Shown one piece after another: positions 26,937 through 36,464 of a stretch of 64,000 nt of DNA; positions within the stretch are counted from its first letter, which is position 1; the number at the start of each line of letters is the position of its first letter. The notes under the pieces are model-generated. The model was not told the DNA's origin. It saw only the letters and a list, made by a program, of their open reading frames with translations, and searched no databases. Made by a program: the position numbers and the translations under genes. Where the stretch lies: NCBI GenBank assembly GCA_964396655.1, contig CAYNFP010000005.1:69985-133984 (forward strand), read 5' to 3'. The stretch is from CAYNFP01 sp964396655 (lineage in GTDB: Bacteria; Bacillota_I; Bacilli_A; RF39; UBA660).

Positions 26937-28640
26937 TTCTTTACTTAATTCAGTATAAGCAATTTTACCTATCTTTGTTCTCGGCAATGATTTTTTAAAC
27001 ACATATTCGTGAGGCAAAGAATATTTTGCAATATTTTTTTCACAATATCTTTTTATGCTTCTTTTGACTGTGTCATTTTCTGCTATACCATCTTTTAAAA
27101 CTATAAATGCTTTAGCAACTTGAACTTTATAAGGATGTGGTACACCAATTACGGTACATGTCATAACATCTGGATGTTCTTCAATAACACTTTCTATCTG
27201 AGAAGGATAAATATTATATCCTGATGATATTATAATTCTTTTTAACCTTTGTTTAAAGTAAACAAAACCATCTTTATCCATACTTCCTATATCACCAGTA
27301 TGAAGCCATAATTTTCCATCGCCATGATATCTTAGCGCTTTTATTGTTTCTTCTTCATTATCTAAATAACCCAACATAACTGTTGGTCCACTAATACATA
27401 TCTCTCCATCTGTTCCCGGAGACACTTCACTATGAGTATTTACTTCAACTATTTTAAAATACATATCAGGAAAAGGTATTCCAATAGACCCCTCTCTATA
27501 ATCATTAGTGGGCACTAAAGAGGTTGCCCCTGTTGCTTCTGTTAAACCATATCCACATCTTATTTTTGCATTTGAGCCATGTTTTTTTAGAAATTCATCT
27601 GTTTCTTCTTTTAATTTACTTTTTAATAAATCTCCTCCAGATATAACGCAAGTTATAGATTTAAGACTAATTTTATCAAAAGCTTTACTTTTAATTAATG
27701 CCTCAAATAAAGTTGGAACTCCAGCAATAAAATTTGGAGAATGTCTTTTTATTAAATATGGGAAATTTCTAGCAGTAAAACTTGGTATTAATATACATTT
27801 CATTCCAACATATAAAGGAGTATGTATGCACACGCCTAGCCCAAATCCATGAAATAAAGGCATTATGCAAAGAACTGAATCTCCTTCTTTTGCTGGATCC
27901 GCCATTAAACGGCCTTGCAAAGCTAAAGAATTCAAGTTTTTATTAGATAAAATAACTCCCTTAGAAATACCAGTTGTTCCCCCACTATATAAAATAACTG
28001 CTGGGTCATCCCCTTTTTTATAATCTTTATAGTTCCCTTTGTAATCAAAACCACTATCTAAAAAGTCACACCAAAGCATAATATCATCTGTAAACATTTC
28101 ATCTGTTTCAATTTTTCTTCCTTTTAAAAACCAGTAAAAAAATGATTTTAAAATATTCATACCATCAGCAGCTGTCATTAATATAACTTTTTCAACAGAT
28201 GTATTATGTAATATATTATTTATTTTTTGAAAAGCTAAATCTATCGTTAATATAATTTTACTTTTAGATAAATTTAAATACTCTTGTATTTCATTTTCGC
28301 TAGATAATGGGTGAATCATATTAGCTACAGCACCAACCATATTAACAGCATAAAACATTATTATTCCTTCCGGAGTATTAGCGGTACATATAGTTATAGA
28401 ATCCCCTTCATTCACTCCATTTTTTTTAAGTGCTTTAGCGCATTCTTCTATTTGTTCAATAAACTTTGAATAACTTACACTTCTACCAAAATATTCATAA
28501 GCTATATTTTTGGGATATTTAAGAGCAGTTTTCATTATTAATTCTATCATTGAACAATCAGGATATTTTAAATTATCTTTAAAACCTTTATAATATTTAG
28601 TCCACGGCTTCTTCTTATATAAACTTTTAATTTTTTTCAT
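26934..28640 (-). CDS. AMP-forming acyl-CoA synthetase
   Basis: 568-residue adenylate-forming enzyme, probably long-chain fatty acid-CoA ligase. Motifs: VILYSGGTTGISKGVIL, GYGLTEATGATS, WLHTGDIGSMDKDGFVYF, KRIIISSGYNIYPSQIE and the terminal Lys in RTKIGKI. The first P-loop Gly-Gly is a small variation on SGTTG. ATG 28640 is chosen because GGAGGG lies upstream; the in-frame TTG 28658 is part of that site. The product may feed lipid synthesis together with the neighbouring lipid kinase and glycosyltransferase, or activate exogenous fatty acids. Confidence 0.87.
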   Translation of the reverse strand: MKKIKSLYKKKPWTKYYKGFKDNLKYPDCSMIELIMKTALKYPKNIAYEYFGRSVSYSKFIEQIEECAKALKKNGVNEGDSITICTANTPEGIIMFYAVNMVGAVANMIHPLSSENEIQEYLNLSKSKIILTIDLAFQKINNILHNTSVEKVILMTAADGMNILKSFFYWFLKGRKIETDEMFTDDIMLWCDFLDSGFDYKGNYKDYKKGDDPAVILYSGGTTGISKGVILSNKNLNSLALQGRLMADPAKEGDSVLCIMPLFHGFGLGVCIHTPLYVGMKCILIPSFTARNFPYLIKRHSPNFIAGVPTLFEALIKSKAFDKISLKSITCVISGGDLLKSKLKEETDEFLKKHGSNAKIRCGYGLTEATGATSLVPTNDYREGSIGIPFPDMYFKIVEVNTHSEVSPGTDGEICISGPTVMLGYLDNEEETIKALRYHGDGKLWLHTGDIGSMDKDGFVYFKQRLKRIIISSGYNIYPSQIESVIEEHPDVMTCTVIGVPHPYKVQVAKAFIVLKDGIAENDTVKRSIKRYCEKNIAKYSLPHEYVFKKSLPRTKIGKIAYTELSKE

Positions 28641-28706
28641 TGTTATTAAACCCTCCAAAGTGTTACCTTATATATAATTTTATAATTTACAACTAATAAT
28701 TATTAT

Positions 28707-28747
28707 AAAAAAAAAACAGATAATTTGCAAATATCAAATTATTGTTT
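28707..28747 (-). terminator. terminator of the orphan gene at 28752
   Basis: CAATAATTTG / CAAATTATCTG hairpin followed by about ten T on the minus strand. Confidence 0.7.
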
Positions 28748-28751
28748 AACA

Positions 28752-29798
28752 TTACCTATGTCTAATTATTTTTGGACTATTTGTAATATTGTCTCTTGCT
28801 TCCCAAGTTGAAGGGCCACTAAATATAAATGGAATATTAAAAACTGTTTCTTCTAACTTAATTAATCCCCTATCTTCACTATTTAAATTTATTTTTCCAT
28901 AACCAAGTTTTAAATCATATGGAGAATATTTTTCAATTATTGATATAAATTTTTCAATATCCCCTATTAATATAGAGTGAATTTCATCTTGTTTATACAT
29001 ATCCATATTACATAATAAGTTAATATCTTTTTCTTGAGATATTATATAATTTAATTTCTGAACAAATTCAATAAGTTCATATAACTTATCTGGATATAAA
29101 CTCTTAGAATTAACAAAATCCATTATTATAAAATAGCAGTCTTCATTATTTTTTTTAGCTTCTATAATTGAATTATAAATATTAGATTCTGAAGCTTCCA
29201 TAATGACTATATATAACTGACATAATTCATACATTATATTTTGGCATAAACTTATTAAAACATCATAATTATCAAATTCTTCATATTTTAATTTATTAAA
29301 TTTTCTAAGCATATCTATATATATTTCAATATCATGAAATTCTTTTTTTATGATAGAATCTGCTGCTTCTCTTGATTTAAAGTAACCAAAAGATCCAAGA
29401 TAAACTTCTTTTCTCTTATTAATAATTTCATTTATTTCAGAATTTAAGCTTAACTCATCGATAATTGACAATATTTTTAAATTTCTTTCTTTATTTAAGA
29501 AATACATAGAATTATCTTTTCTAAAAAGAGCGTCATTTGTTAAAAAAATATTTCTTTCTTGTTCATTTACTAAAACTAATATAATTTGCCCTAAATCTTT
29601 AATTGATTTAAGTAAATTATAATGATTTATATAGTCAATTGAATCTGTAACTGATTCATATTTAACTTTAAATAATTCATTTATTAATTCATCAATGCGT
29701 TTTTGAATATCAATTAGAGCAGAAAAAATATTGCAAGTATAAACTGGTTTATATTTACTTGTTACTTCTTTAATTTTATCTAACAATATTTTATCCAT
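28752..29798 (-). CDS. unknown helical cytoplasmic protein
   Basis: 348 residues, predicted almost entirely alpha-helical, no signal peptide or span, no recognised motif. Moderately acidic with regular heptad-like Leu/Ile spacing (LIDIQKRIDELINELFKVKY). AGGGG precedes ATG 29798. It has its own terminator and lies between lipid-metabolism genes on the same strand, but nothing in the sequence ties it to them. Confidence 0.55.
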   Translation of the reverse strand: MDKILLDKIKEVTSKYKPVYTCNIFSALIDIQKRIDELINELFKVKYESVTDSIDYINHYNLLKSIKDLGQIILVLVNEQERNIFLTNDALFRKDNSMYFLNKERNLKILSIIDELSLNSEINEIINKRKEVYLGSFGYFKSREAADSIIKKEFHDIEIYIDMLRKFNKLKYEEFDNYDVLISLCQNIMYELCQLYIVIMEASESNIYNSIIEAKKNNEDCYFIIMDFVNSKSLYPDKLYELIEFVQKLNYIISQEKDINLLCNMDMYKQDEIHSILIGDIEKFISIIEKYSPYDLKLGYGKINLNSEDRGLIKLEETVFNIPFIFSGPSTWEARDNITNSPKIIRHR

Positions 29799-29844
29799 AA
29801 AATCCCCTAATTTAAATAAATTGATTTTATTTTAACATTTAAAA

Positions 29845-29877
29845 TAAAAAATATCAATTTTCAATTGATATTATTTT
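29845..29877 (-). terminator. terminator of the lipid kinase gene
   Basis: AATATCAATT / AATTGATATTTTTTATTTT hairpin overlapping the stop at 29871. Confidence 0.7.
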
Positions 29878-30794
29878 TCTTCTTCAAATAATTTATTAAT
29901 ATTTTTAGAAGGGATTAGCATATTAATTTCTTTGCTAATTTTTATATTGAATTTATTTGTATGATGTTTAAATTCATCTCCATCTATGCACCAAGAAGCT
30001 TTAGGTATTTCACTAAATTCCATTTCGAAATTATCTGTTTTAAAATATTTAAATCCGGGCAAATCATTGACATCTCTTCTTTTTAAATAATGAACAGCTT
30101 TAAAGATATCCCATTTATTTTTAATATTGCACATTAAAACTTCAAATTTATTATCATTTAATTTTATATCATTATATATATTATCCATTCCAGCAACTCT
30201 ATTACTATTAGTTATAAATATAAATGAATATTCTTCATCATAAGATTTGCCATCTACTTCATATTTAACATTATAGTGATGAAAAGATTGCTTCAATTGT
30301 TTAATGCCATAAATTACATAAGCGAGTCTTCCGTACTTCTCTTTTAATTTTCTTGGAGTTGCATACGCTATATCAACATAAGCTCCCATACAAGCAACAT
30401 AAACAAAAGGTTTATCATTTAATAAACACACATCTATATTTTTTTCAACACCACTTAATATTAACTCTAAATTTCTAAGCACATTGTTTGTAAGTCCATA
30501 CATATGAGCAACATCATTTTGTGTACCAAATGGTAATTGTGCCATCAATAACTTTTTATTTCTTCTTAAATTACCTTCAATTGATTCATTTAAAGTGCCA
30601 TCTCCTCCAGCAACTAAAACTAAATCTACTGGCTTTAAATTTTCAACAATATTAATAGCATCATATCTACATTTAGTAGGAATTAACTCTGATTCATATC
30701 CATACTTTTTCAAAATTCTTTCAAAAAATTTAAAATTTTTCATTGGACTTCTACGCCCACTTTGTGGATTATATATAACCGCACACTTTTTCAT
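29871..30794 (-). CDS. dgkB: diacylglycerol kinase / YegS-type lipid kinase
   Basis: 307-residue soluble lipid kinase. VIYNPQSGRRSP at the N-terminus, the nucleotide-binding VLVAGGDGTLNE and PFGTQNDVAH, and the C-terminal WCIDGDEF are hallmarks of the DAGK catalytic family. DgkB recycles diacylglycerol released when lipoteichoic acid is polymerised. A ugtP-like gene lies upstream on the same strand, which supports that role. AAAGGAG precedes ATG 30794. Confidence 0.87.
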   Translation of the reverse strand: MKKCAVIYNPQSGRRSPMKNFKFFERILKKYGYESELIPTKCRYDAINIVENLKPVDLVLVAGGDGTLNESIEGNLRRNKKLLMAQLPFGTQNDVAHMYGLTNNVLRNLELILSGVEKNIDVCLLNDKPFVYVACMGAYVDIAYATPRKLKEKYGRLAYVIYGIKQLKQSFHHYNVKYEVDGKSYDEEYSFIFITNSNRVAGMDNIYNDIKLNDNKFEVLMCNIKNKWDIFKAVHYLKRRDVNDLPGFKYFKTDNFEMEFSEIPKASWCIDGDEFKHHTNKFNIKISKEINMLIPSKNINKLFEEEK

Positions 30795-30883
30795 ATAAGC
30801 TCTCCTTTAAGAAAACACACATCTATTATATCATAATACAACCATTTAATTTTATTCTAATTATAACTTTACATTTTAATATT

Positions 30884-30915
30884 TAAAAAGCAATGTTTTT
30901 TATCATTGCTTTTAA
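30884..30915. terminator. hairpin terminator in the dgkB-ugtP gap
   Basis: AAAAGCAATG / CATTGCTTTT with an 8-nt loop and T tracts on both sides. On the minus strand it would end the transcript from the ugtP-like gene. Confidence 0.65.
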
Positions 30916-30935
30916 TTATTTTGAGGTATTTTAAT

Positions 30936-31004
30936 ATGCCTTTAATCAGTTTGGCCGTTTCTTGGATTGTAGCATTATTTAATATAATGCTAAGTTTATA
31001 TTAA
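30936..31004 (+). CDS. candidate 22-residue hydrophobic peptide
   Basis: The 327-base gap at 30795-31121 holds a hairpin terminator and this short frame. ATG 30936 has GAGGT eight bases upstream. The peptide is one hydrophobic segment (PLISLAVSWIVALF at the start, ending MLSLY) with no charged residue, as in small membrane toxins of type I toxin-antitoxin systems or small regulatory membrane peptides. A weak AAGTT/AACTT hairpin followed by a T tract lies at 30993-31025. No homologue is recognised and it could be chance. Confidence 0.35.
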   Translation: MPLISLAVSWIVALFNIMLSLY

Positions 31005-31121
31005 ATTTTAACTTCCTTTTTTTCTTATTCTCTAATTAGTATCATTCCTCCTTTCATATTATTAATTATGATACAAAATTGTGATTATTTAATGAAGGAG
31101 AAGTGAACAATAAAAGTATTT

Positions 31122-32222
31122 TTATTTTAATATTTTATCAACTATATCTTTTGTTGAATTTTTATTTATATATTTATTTTGATTGTTAATAATTTTGTCT
31201 TGAAGTTTCTTAGAATTTAAAACTTCTAAAGTATATTTTACTAAATCTTTTATATTTTTCACTCTTATAGACATACCTTTTCTATGAAAAAAAGTTGCAT
31301 TCTTCGTTTCACATCCAGGTATTGGCATAGTATGAATTAAAGGAATTCCTTTAATAGCAGCTTCGGTAGAAGATAATCCTCCGGGTTTTGATAATAAAAT
31401 ATCAGATGCATCCATATAAAGATTTACTCTTCCTGTAAAAGATATTGTGTCAATATCGTAATTTTTAAAACAAACATCAATATCCTTTTTTAATTTATTA
31501 TTTTTACCTACTAAAACAAGTATTTTAGTATTATCATCTATTTTGGTTACTAAAGCATTTAAAATCTCAATAATATTTCCACAACCTATTCCGCCAGTCA
31601 TAATTAATATTATTTTTTTATTTTGGGGTAAGTTTAAAAATATTCGAGCATCTTTTTTATTATATTTTATATTAAATTTCTTAGATACAGGAATTCCTAA
31701 AGAATATAATTTACTTTTATATATTCCCTTTTTTATAAATTCTCTTTCCAAAGATTTATGGGGAATAAAGTAATAATCTAATTCTGTTTCTTCAATAAAA
31801 GGTATTGCTGTATAATCAGTTAAAATAGCATAACAATCAACCTTTAAATTTCTATTTCTTTTTAAAAAAGTTAAGGTTTCCATTGGGAATAAATGTGTAC
31901 ATATTATTTTATCTATTTTATTTTTTATAATATATTTATTTAAGTTATTTGCATACATTAAGTTAGCTAAATAAACTGGAGATTTTATAATATTATTGCT
32001 AACTATTGCTCCAGCATTGTACATAATGCCAAATAAAGACGGCGTTTTAACCGCGATTGTATTAAGAATAGACTTTATTAAAATTTCAGCTTTTTTGTTT
32101 CCAAAAGACATAATATCTTCAAAATAAGTGGTTATATTTCTACTCAATAATTCTTCATAAATCGCTTTAGCAGCACTATTATGTCCTTCTCCGGTGCTAG
32201 AAGACAACACTAATACTTTCAT
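31122..32222 (-). CDS. ugtP: UgtP-type diacylglycerol glucosyltransferase
   Basis: 366-residue GT28 enzyme of the monogalactosyldiacylglycerol synthase group. The N-terminus VLVLSSSTGEGHNSAAKAIYEE, VLVGKNNK, and the donor-site LLSKPGGLSSTEAAIKGIPL are typical. UgtP adds glucose to diacylglycerol to make membrane glycolipid and the lipoteichoic acid anchor. AAGGGAG precedes ATG 32222. It fits with dgkB and yfhO nearby. Sugar and processivity cannot be read from sequence. Confidence 0.85.
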   Translation of the reverse strand: MKVLVLSSSTGEGHNSAAKAIYEELLSRNITTYFEDIMSFGNKKAEILIKSILNTIAVKTPSLFGIMYNAGAIVSNNIIKSPVYLANLMYANNLNKYIIKNKIDKIICTHLFPMETLTFLKRNRNLKVDCYAILTDYTAIPFIEETELDYYFIPHKSLEREFIKKGIYKSKLYSLGIPVSKKFNIKYNKKDARIFLNLPQNKKIILIMTGGIGCGNIIEILNALVTKIDDNTKILVLVGKNNKLKKDIDVCFKNYDIDTISFTGRVNLYMDASDILLSKPGGLSSTEAAIKGIPLIHTMPIPGCETKNATFFHRKGMSIRVKNIKDLVKYTLEVLNSKKLQDKIINNQNKYINKNSTKDIVDKILK

Positions 32223-32230
32223 AAACTCCC

Positions 32231-33547
32231 TTACTTTTGATAACTTTTTAATAATTGTTTTGCTTTCTTTACTCCATGTTCACCAGCTATCTTTAAATAT
32301 TCTATTCCCCTTTTTTTAGTTTTTTTATTTAATAAATAATAATATTTAGCTAAGTTATAATAACTATAATAATTCTTTTCACTAACTGGACATTCACTAG
32401 ATTTTACATAATAAATATATGCAGTTTTTTTATCATTTTGTTTTCTGTAATATTCTCCAACCTTATTTAAAGCCCAGCTTTCTCCTAAGTCAGCACTTAT
32501 CCTATAATATTTTAATGCTTCCTCATAAAGCCCTTCACTCTCACATATTAATCCTAAATTATTATATGCATAAGTGTAACCAAATTCAGCAGATTGTCTG
32601 TAGCATTCAGTAGCCTTTTCTTTATCTATTTTTTTATCTGGAGTTAATCCTTTTAAGTAACAATTTCCCATAGTATTTAAAGCTGCCGAACTACCTAAAT
32701 CAACTGCTCTTTTTAAATATTCCCATGCCACATTAAAGTATTCTTCTACATTTCCGATTTTACCAGTTAAAATTAAATCCGCTACCATCCAACAAGCTTT
32801 AGGATGATTTTTACTAGTAGCTCTTAAATAATATTCATAACTTTTTTGATAATCAACTTCACCACTTACAAGACCATCAAATTCTAAAGATCCTAATTCT
32901 GCATTAGCGTACATATTATTTTTTCTTGCTAACTCTTGTAAAGTAGTAATATAACTAATTCCTTGATATAATTTGATTTTTAAATATTCATCTAGTTCTT
33001 TTTTATTTAATTTTATTTTAATATCCTGTGTATATATTGGTTGACTATTTTCTAATACAGCATATATTAAAAGATTGATAATAGTTTCGTATAAATTATT
33101 ATTTAAAAGATCTTCTTTAATTTTTTGTATGAATTCTTTCTCTATATGTTCATCATTATTAGCTATTTTTAATAATTCTTCACATAACTTTTTTAAATTT
33201 TTATTTTCATTTATAGTATTTAAACTGTTCTCATCTTTCTTATAAATATATTCATCTAATATACTAATTAAATCTAATATAATTGGAATAAAAATTTCAG
33301 AGTTTTCTTTATATTTTTGTTTTAAATCAACAAAAATTCTTTTATATTCAACACCTATAGGTCTATAGCCTATACAATAATTATTAACAGTAGTATTATT
33401 AATTTCTTTTATACCAAAAAGAGTGCAAAATATTTCACTTTGCATTGCACTACTTTTATTATTAGAAATAATTTTAATCGCATCAAATACATTACCTAAT
33501 GATAGATAATTTTTATTATCATTCATTTTAATATAATTCTTTTTCAT
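32231..33547 (-). CDS. Sel1/TPR-repeat protein
   Basis: 438 residues. The N-terminal 190 residues are helical with no recognised domain. From about residue 210 there are at least six Sel1-type repeats (AELGSLEFDGLVSGEVDYQKSYEYY-like; ALNTMGNCYLKG; AYNNLGLICESEG; ALNKVGEYYRKQ; GIEYLKIAGEHG). Such proteins are scaffolds. There is no ribosome site before ATG 33547, and TATAAT at 33554-33559 is only six bases upstream, which suggests a leaderless message. Eight bases separate its stop from the ugtP start. Confidence 0.75.
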   Translation of the reverse strand: MKKNYIKMNDNKNYLSLGNVFDAIKIISNNKSSAMQSEIFCTLFGIKEINNTTVNNYCIGYRPIGVEYKRIFVDLKQKYKENSEIFIPIILDLISILDEYIYKKDENSLNTINENKNLKKLCEELLKIANNDEHIEKEFIQKIKEDLLNNNLYETIINLLIYAVLENSQPIYTQDIKIKLNKKELDEYLKIKLYQGISYITTLQELARKNNMYANAELGSLEFDGLVSGEVDYQKSYEYYLRATSKNHPKACWMVADLILTGKIGNVEEYFNVAWEYLKRAVDLGSSAALNTMGNCYLKGLTPDKKIDKEKATECYRQSAEFGYTYAYNNLGLICESEGLYEEALKYYRISADLGESWALNKVGEYYRKQNDKKTAYIYYVKSSECPVSEKNYYSYYNLAKYYYLLNKKTKKRGIEYLKIAGEHGVKKAKQLLKSYQK

Positions 33548-33553
33548 ACTTTA

Positions 33554-33559
33554 ATTATA
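33554..33559 (-). promoter_or_regulatory. -10 element suggesting a leaderless transcript
   Basis: TATAAT on the minus strand lies six bases from the ATG of the Sel1-repeat gene, which lacks a ribosome binding site. The -35 is poor. Confidence 0.35.
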
Positions 33560-33596
33560 CCACTTACAATTATAATATAAATATCATTCAATTAAA

Positions 33597-34085
33597 TTAA
33601 CTTCTCAATTTAGGGTTATCAACAATTATCGGATTCCCATCTTTATCATATCCGGTAGAATAAGGATTGGAGTCTTGAATTCCGCCATTTTCTTCTAAAT
33701 CGTTTTGTTCAGTTATTTGCTTATATTTAGCAACTATCTCTCTATAATTTTTACAATAAATTGCCCTTCCTGACTGATTTCCAGAAAGTACTGGAACAGG
33801 TTTTCCATAAACCATTTCATAACCTTCTCCTAGGCAATCTTTATACCAAGGATATTTAATTAATTCTTCAATAGATGTTCCTGCATCAGACATTAAAGCT
33901 CCTTCATCTGAATAATAGAAATCATATTCAGGATCATATTCAAGCCCAAAGCCTAATAAAGCCAGATGAAACCTTTCTTCTTTCTCAGCATCTCTTATTT
34001 GAGTTCTAGTTGTATGTACAACTCCATCAAATGTATTAGATATATTTTTATAAAATTTTTGACGTGGATAAAAACCCTTTATCAT
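33597..34085 (-). CDS. unknown 162-residue soluble protein
   Basis: No recognised family. 162 residues, soluble, rich in Tyr/Gly/Asp with a disordered C-terminal tail (about 130-162, NPYSTGYDKDGNPIIVDNPK). The central part (FGLEYDPEYDFYYSDEGALM) is compact. GGAGG precedes ATG 34085. It is divergent from the symporter gene and about 50 bases upstream of the Sel1-repeat gene on the same strand. Confidence 0.5.
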   Translation of the reverse strand: MIKGFYPRQKFYKNISNTFDGVVHTTRTQIRDAEKEERFHLALLGFGLEYDPEYDFYYSDEGALMSDAGTSIEELIKYPWYKDCLGEGYEMVYGKPVPVLSGNQSGRAIYCKNYREIVAKYKQITEQNDLEENGGIQDSNPYSTGYDKDGNPIIVDNPKLRS

Positions 34086-34198
34086 AAAATCCTCCTACTT
34101 ATATTTTATAATATATAAAATTTTTAAATCAATATAATTAATACTTTTTTACATTTCTTTTTACATACTTTTGTGGATTTGTTGTGGATGTCGAAATA

Positions 34199-34228
34199 TA
34201 GACTTTTTTTTAGATTAATTTATATAAT
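34199..34228 (+). promoter_or_regulatory. promoter of the dicarboxylate symporter gene
   Basis: TAGACT-like -35 (34199-34204) and perfect TATAAT (34223-34228), spaced 18, ending 18 bases before the start codon. Confidence 0.4.
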
Positions 34229-34246
34229 TATAGTGAAAGGAGTAAA

Positions 34247-35491
34247 ATGAAAAAAATATTTAAAAATTACAAATCGACTTTAATATTATTATTAGCATTA
34301 GTAATAGGTGCCTCTGTTGGATTAATCTTTAAAGAAAAAGTATCATTCTTAAAACCTTTTGGAGACTTATTTCTTAATATGTTGCTTATAATAATAGTGC
34401 CACTCATATTCTTAACAATATCTACTGCGATTGGTAAAATGCCACAACCAAAAAGAATTGGCAAGATACTTACCTCAATATTTATTGTATTAATATTAAC
34501 TTCCATAATAAGTGTATTAGTTGGATTAATAAGTACCAATACAACAAAGTTAGTTAATGTTAAAGATGGGAATGAAATAAGAGAATCTTTAGAAATAACT
34601 GATGAAGAAACAAATGTTGAAGATGTTAACTATTTAGAAAAAACTGTTCAAGCAATTAGTGTTGATAACTTTGATAAATTATTATCAAGAGAAAATATGA
34701 TTGCATTAATAGTATTTTCTATATTAATAGGTATTGCAATTAACTTGGCCGGAGAAAAAGGTAAACCATTTTTAGCAGTATTGGAAAGTGGTAACTGGGT
34801 AATTCAAAAATTTATTAAAATTATTATGTATTATGCCCCTATTGGATTAGGTTGTTATTTTGCAACTTTAATTGGAACATTCGGAAAAGATATTGCTATT
34901 GGGTATGGTAAAACTTTTATAATATATTTAATAACTGCAATATTATTCTATTTTATAATTTATTCATTATATGCACTTATATCTGCTGGCAAAAAAGGAT
35001 TTGTAAGTTTTTGGAAGAATATTATACCTACTACTTTAACAGCTTTAGGAACATGTTCTTCAGCAGCCACTATTCCCGTAAGTACTACGGCTTCTAAGAA
35101 GATAGGAGTATCAGATGATATTGCAGATACAACAATTCCATTAGGAACAAGCTTTCATAAAGATGGATCTATTATTGGAAGTGTATTTAAAATAATGTTT
35201 TTAATATATTTATTTAATTCAAATGTTTCTTTATGGAAAATATTTGGTGTAGCTTTAGTAGCAACTTTACTAGTGAGTGCAGTACCTATTGGTGGTGGAA
35301 CAATTTCAGAAATGTTAATAATAACAATGCTTGGCTTCCCAGTTGCTGCATTACCAATTCTTACTATAATAGCAACTATAATAGACGCCCCTGCAACAGC
35401 ATTAAATGCAGTTGGAAATACATCTTGTAGTATGTTAGTAGCAAGAATGATTGACGGGAAAAATTGGTTAATTAAAAAAGTTAGAACTTAA
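34247..35491 (+). CDS. dicarboxylate/amino acid:cation symporter
   Basis: 414-residue DAACS-family transporter (GltP/SstT/DctA type) with about eight spans and two re-entrant loops. The serine-rich loop CSSAATIPVSTTASKK, the LGTSFHKDGS motif and the C-terminal PATALNAVGNTSCSMLVAR match the family. It imports glutamate, aspartate, serine or C4-dicarboxylates with sodium or protons; which one is unclear. AAAGGAG precedes ATG 34247. Its stop codon lies in the loop of a terminator now split by an insertion sequence. Confidence 0.87.
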   Translation: MKKIFKNYKSTLILLLALVIGASVGLIFKEKVSFLKPFGDLFLNMLLIIIVPLIFLTISTAIGKMPQPKRIGKILTSIFIVLILTSIISVLVGLISTNTTKLVNVKDGNEIRESLEITDEETNVEDVNYLEKTVQAISVDNFDKLLSRENMIALIVFSILIGIAINLAGEKGKPFLAVLESGNWVIQKFIKIIMYYAPIGLGCYFATLIGTFGKDIAIGYGKTFIIYLITAILFYFIIYSLYALISAGKKGFVSFWKNIIPTTLTALGTCSSAATIPVSTTASKKIGVSDDIADTTIPLGTSFHKDGSIIGSVFKIMFLIYLFNSNVSLWKIFGVALVATLLVSAVPIGGGTISEMLIITMLGFPVAALPILTIIATIIDAPATALNAVGNTSCSMLVARMIDGKNWLIKKVRT

Positions 35492-35492
35492 T
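35471..35492. terminator. left half of a terminator split by an insertion sequence
   Basis: The arm ATTAAAAAAGTTAG (35471-35484) followed by the loop AACTTAAT (35485-35492). Its exact complement CTAACTTTTTTAAT lies at 36854-36867, after the insertion sequence. Confidence 0.8.
35485..35492. repeat. left target-site direct repeat AACTTAAT
   Basis: An identical 8-mer lies directly after the right end of the element at 36846-36853. If the element ends are taken one base further out the duplication is 6 bp. Confidence 0.8.
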
Positions 35493-35528
35493 TGAAGTTG
35501 TCAATGAAAAGTGGACACTAAAAAAGAA

Positions 35529-36464
35529 TTATTGAAACCCTAGTTGATTTTTATATTCAATTGGGGTTTTATATTGCAATGCATATGATGGACGATAATT
35601 ATTATTATCCCAAACAATATCATCTATAAATTCTTGAACTGTGTTATAATTATTTATGTCAAAATCAATATACATTTCTTTCTTAATCCAACCATTTTTA
35701 GATTCGATAACTGGATTATCTGTTGGTGTACCAGTTCTGGACATAGATCTGGCAATTTTATAAGAATTGAATATTTTGTTAAATGACACTGAGGAATAAA
35801 CGGCTCCTTGATCTGTGTGAATAATAGTCTCAAGGTTTTCGTATCCTCTTTTTATTTTGTTATTTAACATATTATTTAAAGCTTCTCGATGGTTTAATAT
35901 ACCATTTCCATTCATTGACTTTCTGATATCATAACCAATTATTTCATTATTAAAAATATCTAAATAAAATGTCCAATCATATTTTCTTTTCTTAAAATAG
36001 AAAGTAGTGGTATCAGAAACTACTTTTTCGAATGGTCTTGTTGTATTCCAATTACCATTTATAATATTCGAATATTTAATAGATTCTTCACCAGGGCGTT
36101 TATATTTATAATGTTTAGCTTTTGATTTTATACTTAATATTTTACATACCTTATGAACAAGGTTTGCTGATACATACCAACCAGTTTCATTTAATATTAT
36201 TTTTCTTATTCTATGATATCCATAACTAGGTTTTCTTTTATGAATGTCTTTAATAAGTTCTCCTAAATCTCTTCGATTTATTTCATAATTATTTAATATA
36301 TCTTTATTATTTAACCATTTATAATAACCAGATCTTGACACTCTCATTATTTCGCATAAAGATTTTATATTATATTCTTTACTTAATAATTCGATTATTT
36401 CATATTTTGCTTGTGTTATTTCATGAATTTTACATACGTACCATCTTCTTTCATTAGGAATCCT
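35529..36464 (-). CDS. IS3-family transposase orfB (DDE catalytic part)
   Basis: Catalytic part of the OrfAB transposase, in the -1 frame relative to orfA. Translation from AGG at 36464 gives HEITQAKYEIIELL and then MRVSRSGYYKWLN, a typical IS3 OrfB start; an internal ATG at 36347 would give 272 residues. DDE residues: Asp in VVSDTTTFYF, Asp in IHTDQGAVYSS and Glu in ESKNGWIKKE. It is complete to the stop at 35529. Fused OrfAB would be about 411 residues. Confidence 0.85.
   Translation of the reverse strand, partial: RIPNERRWYVCKIHEITQAKYEIIELLSKEYNIKSLCEIMRVSRSGYYKWLNNKDILNNYEINRRDLGELIKDIHKRKPSYGYHRIRKIILNETGWYVSANLVHKVCKILSIKSKAKHYKYKRPGEESIKYSNIINGNWNTTRPFEKVVSDTTTFYFKKRKYDWTFYLDIFNNEIIGYDIRKSMNGNGILNHREALNNMLNNKIKRGYENLETIIHTDQGAVYSSVSFNKIFNSYKIARSMSRTGTPTDNPVIESKNGWIKKEMYIDFDINNYNTVQEFIDDIVWDNNNYRPSYALQYKTPIEYKNQLGFQ

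Noticed and set aside
34171..34189. Two TTGTGGAT repeats resembling DnaA boxes upstream of the symporter gene
   Set aside because: Each matches only about seven of nine positions, there are just two, and no dnaA/dnaN or AT-rich unwinding cluster lies nearby.
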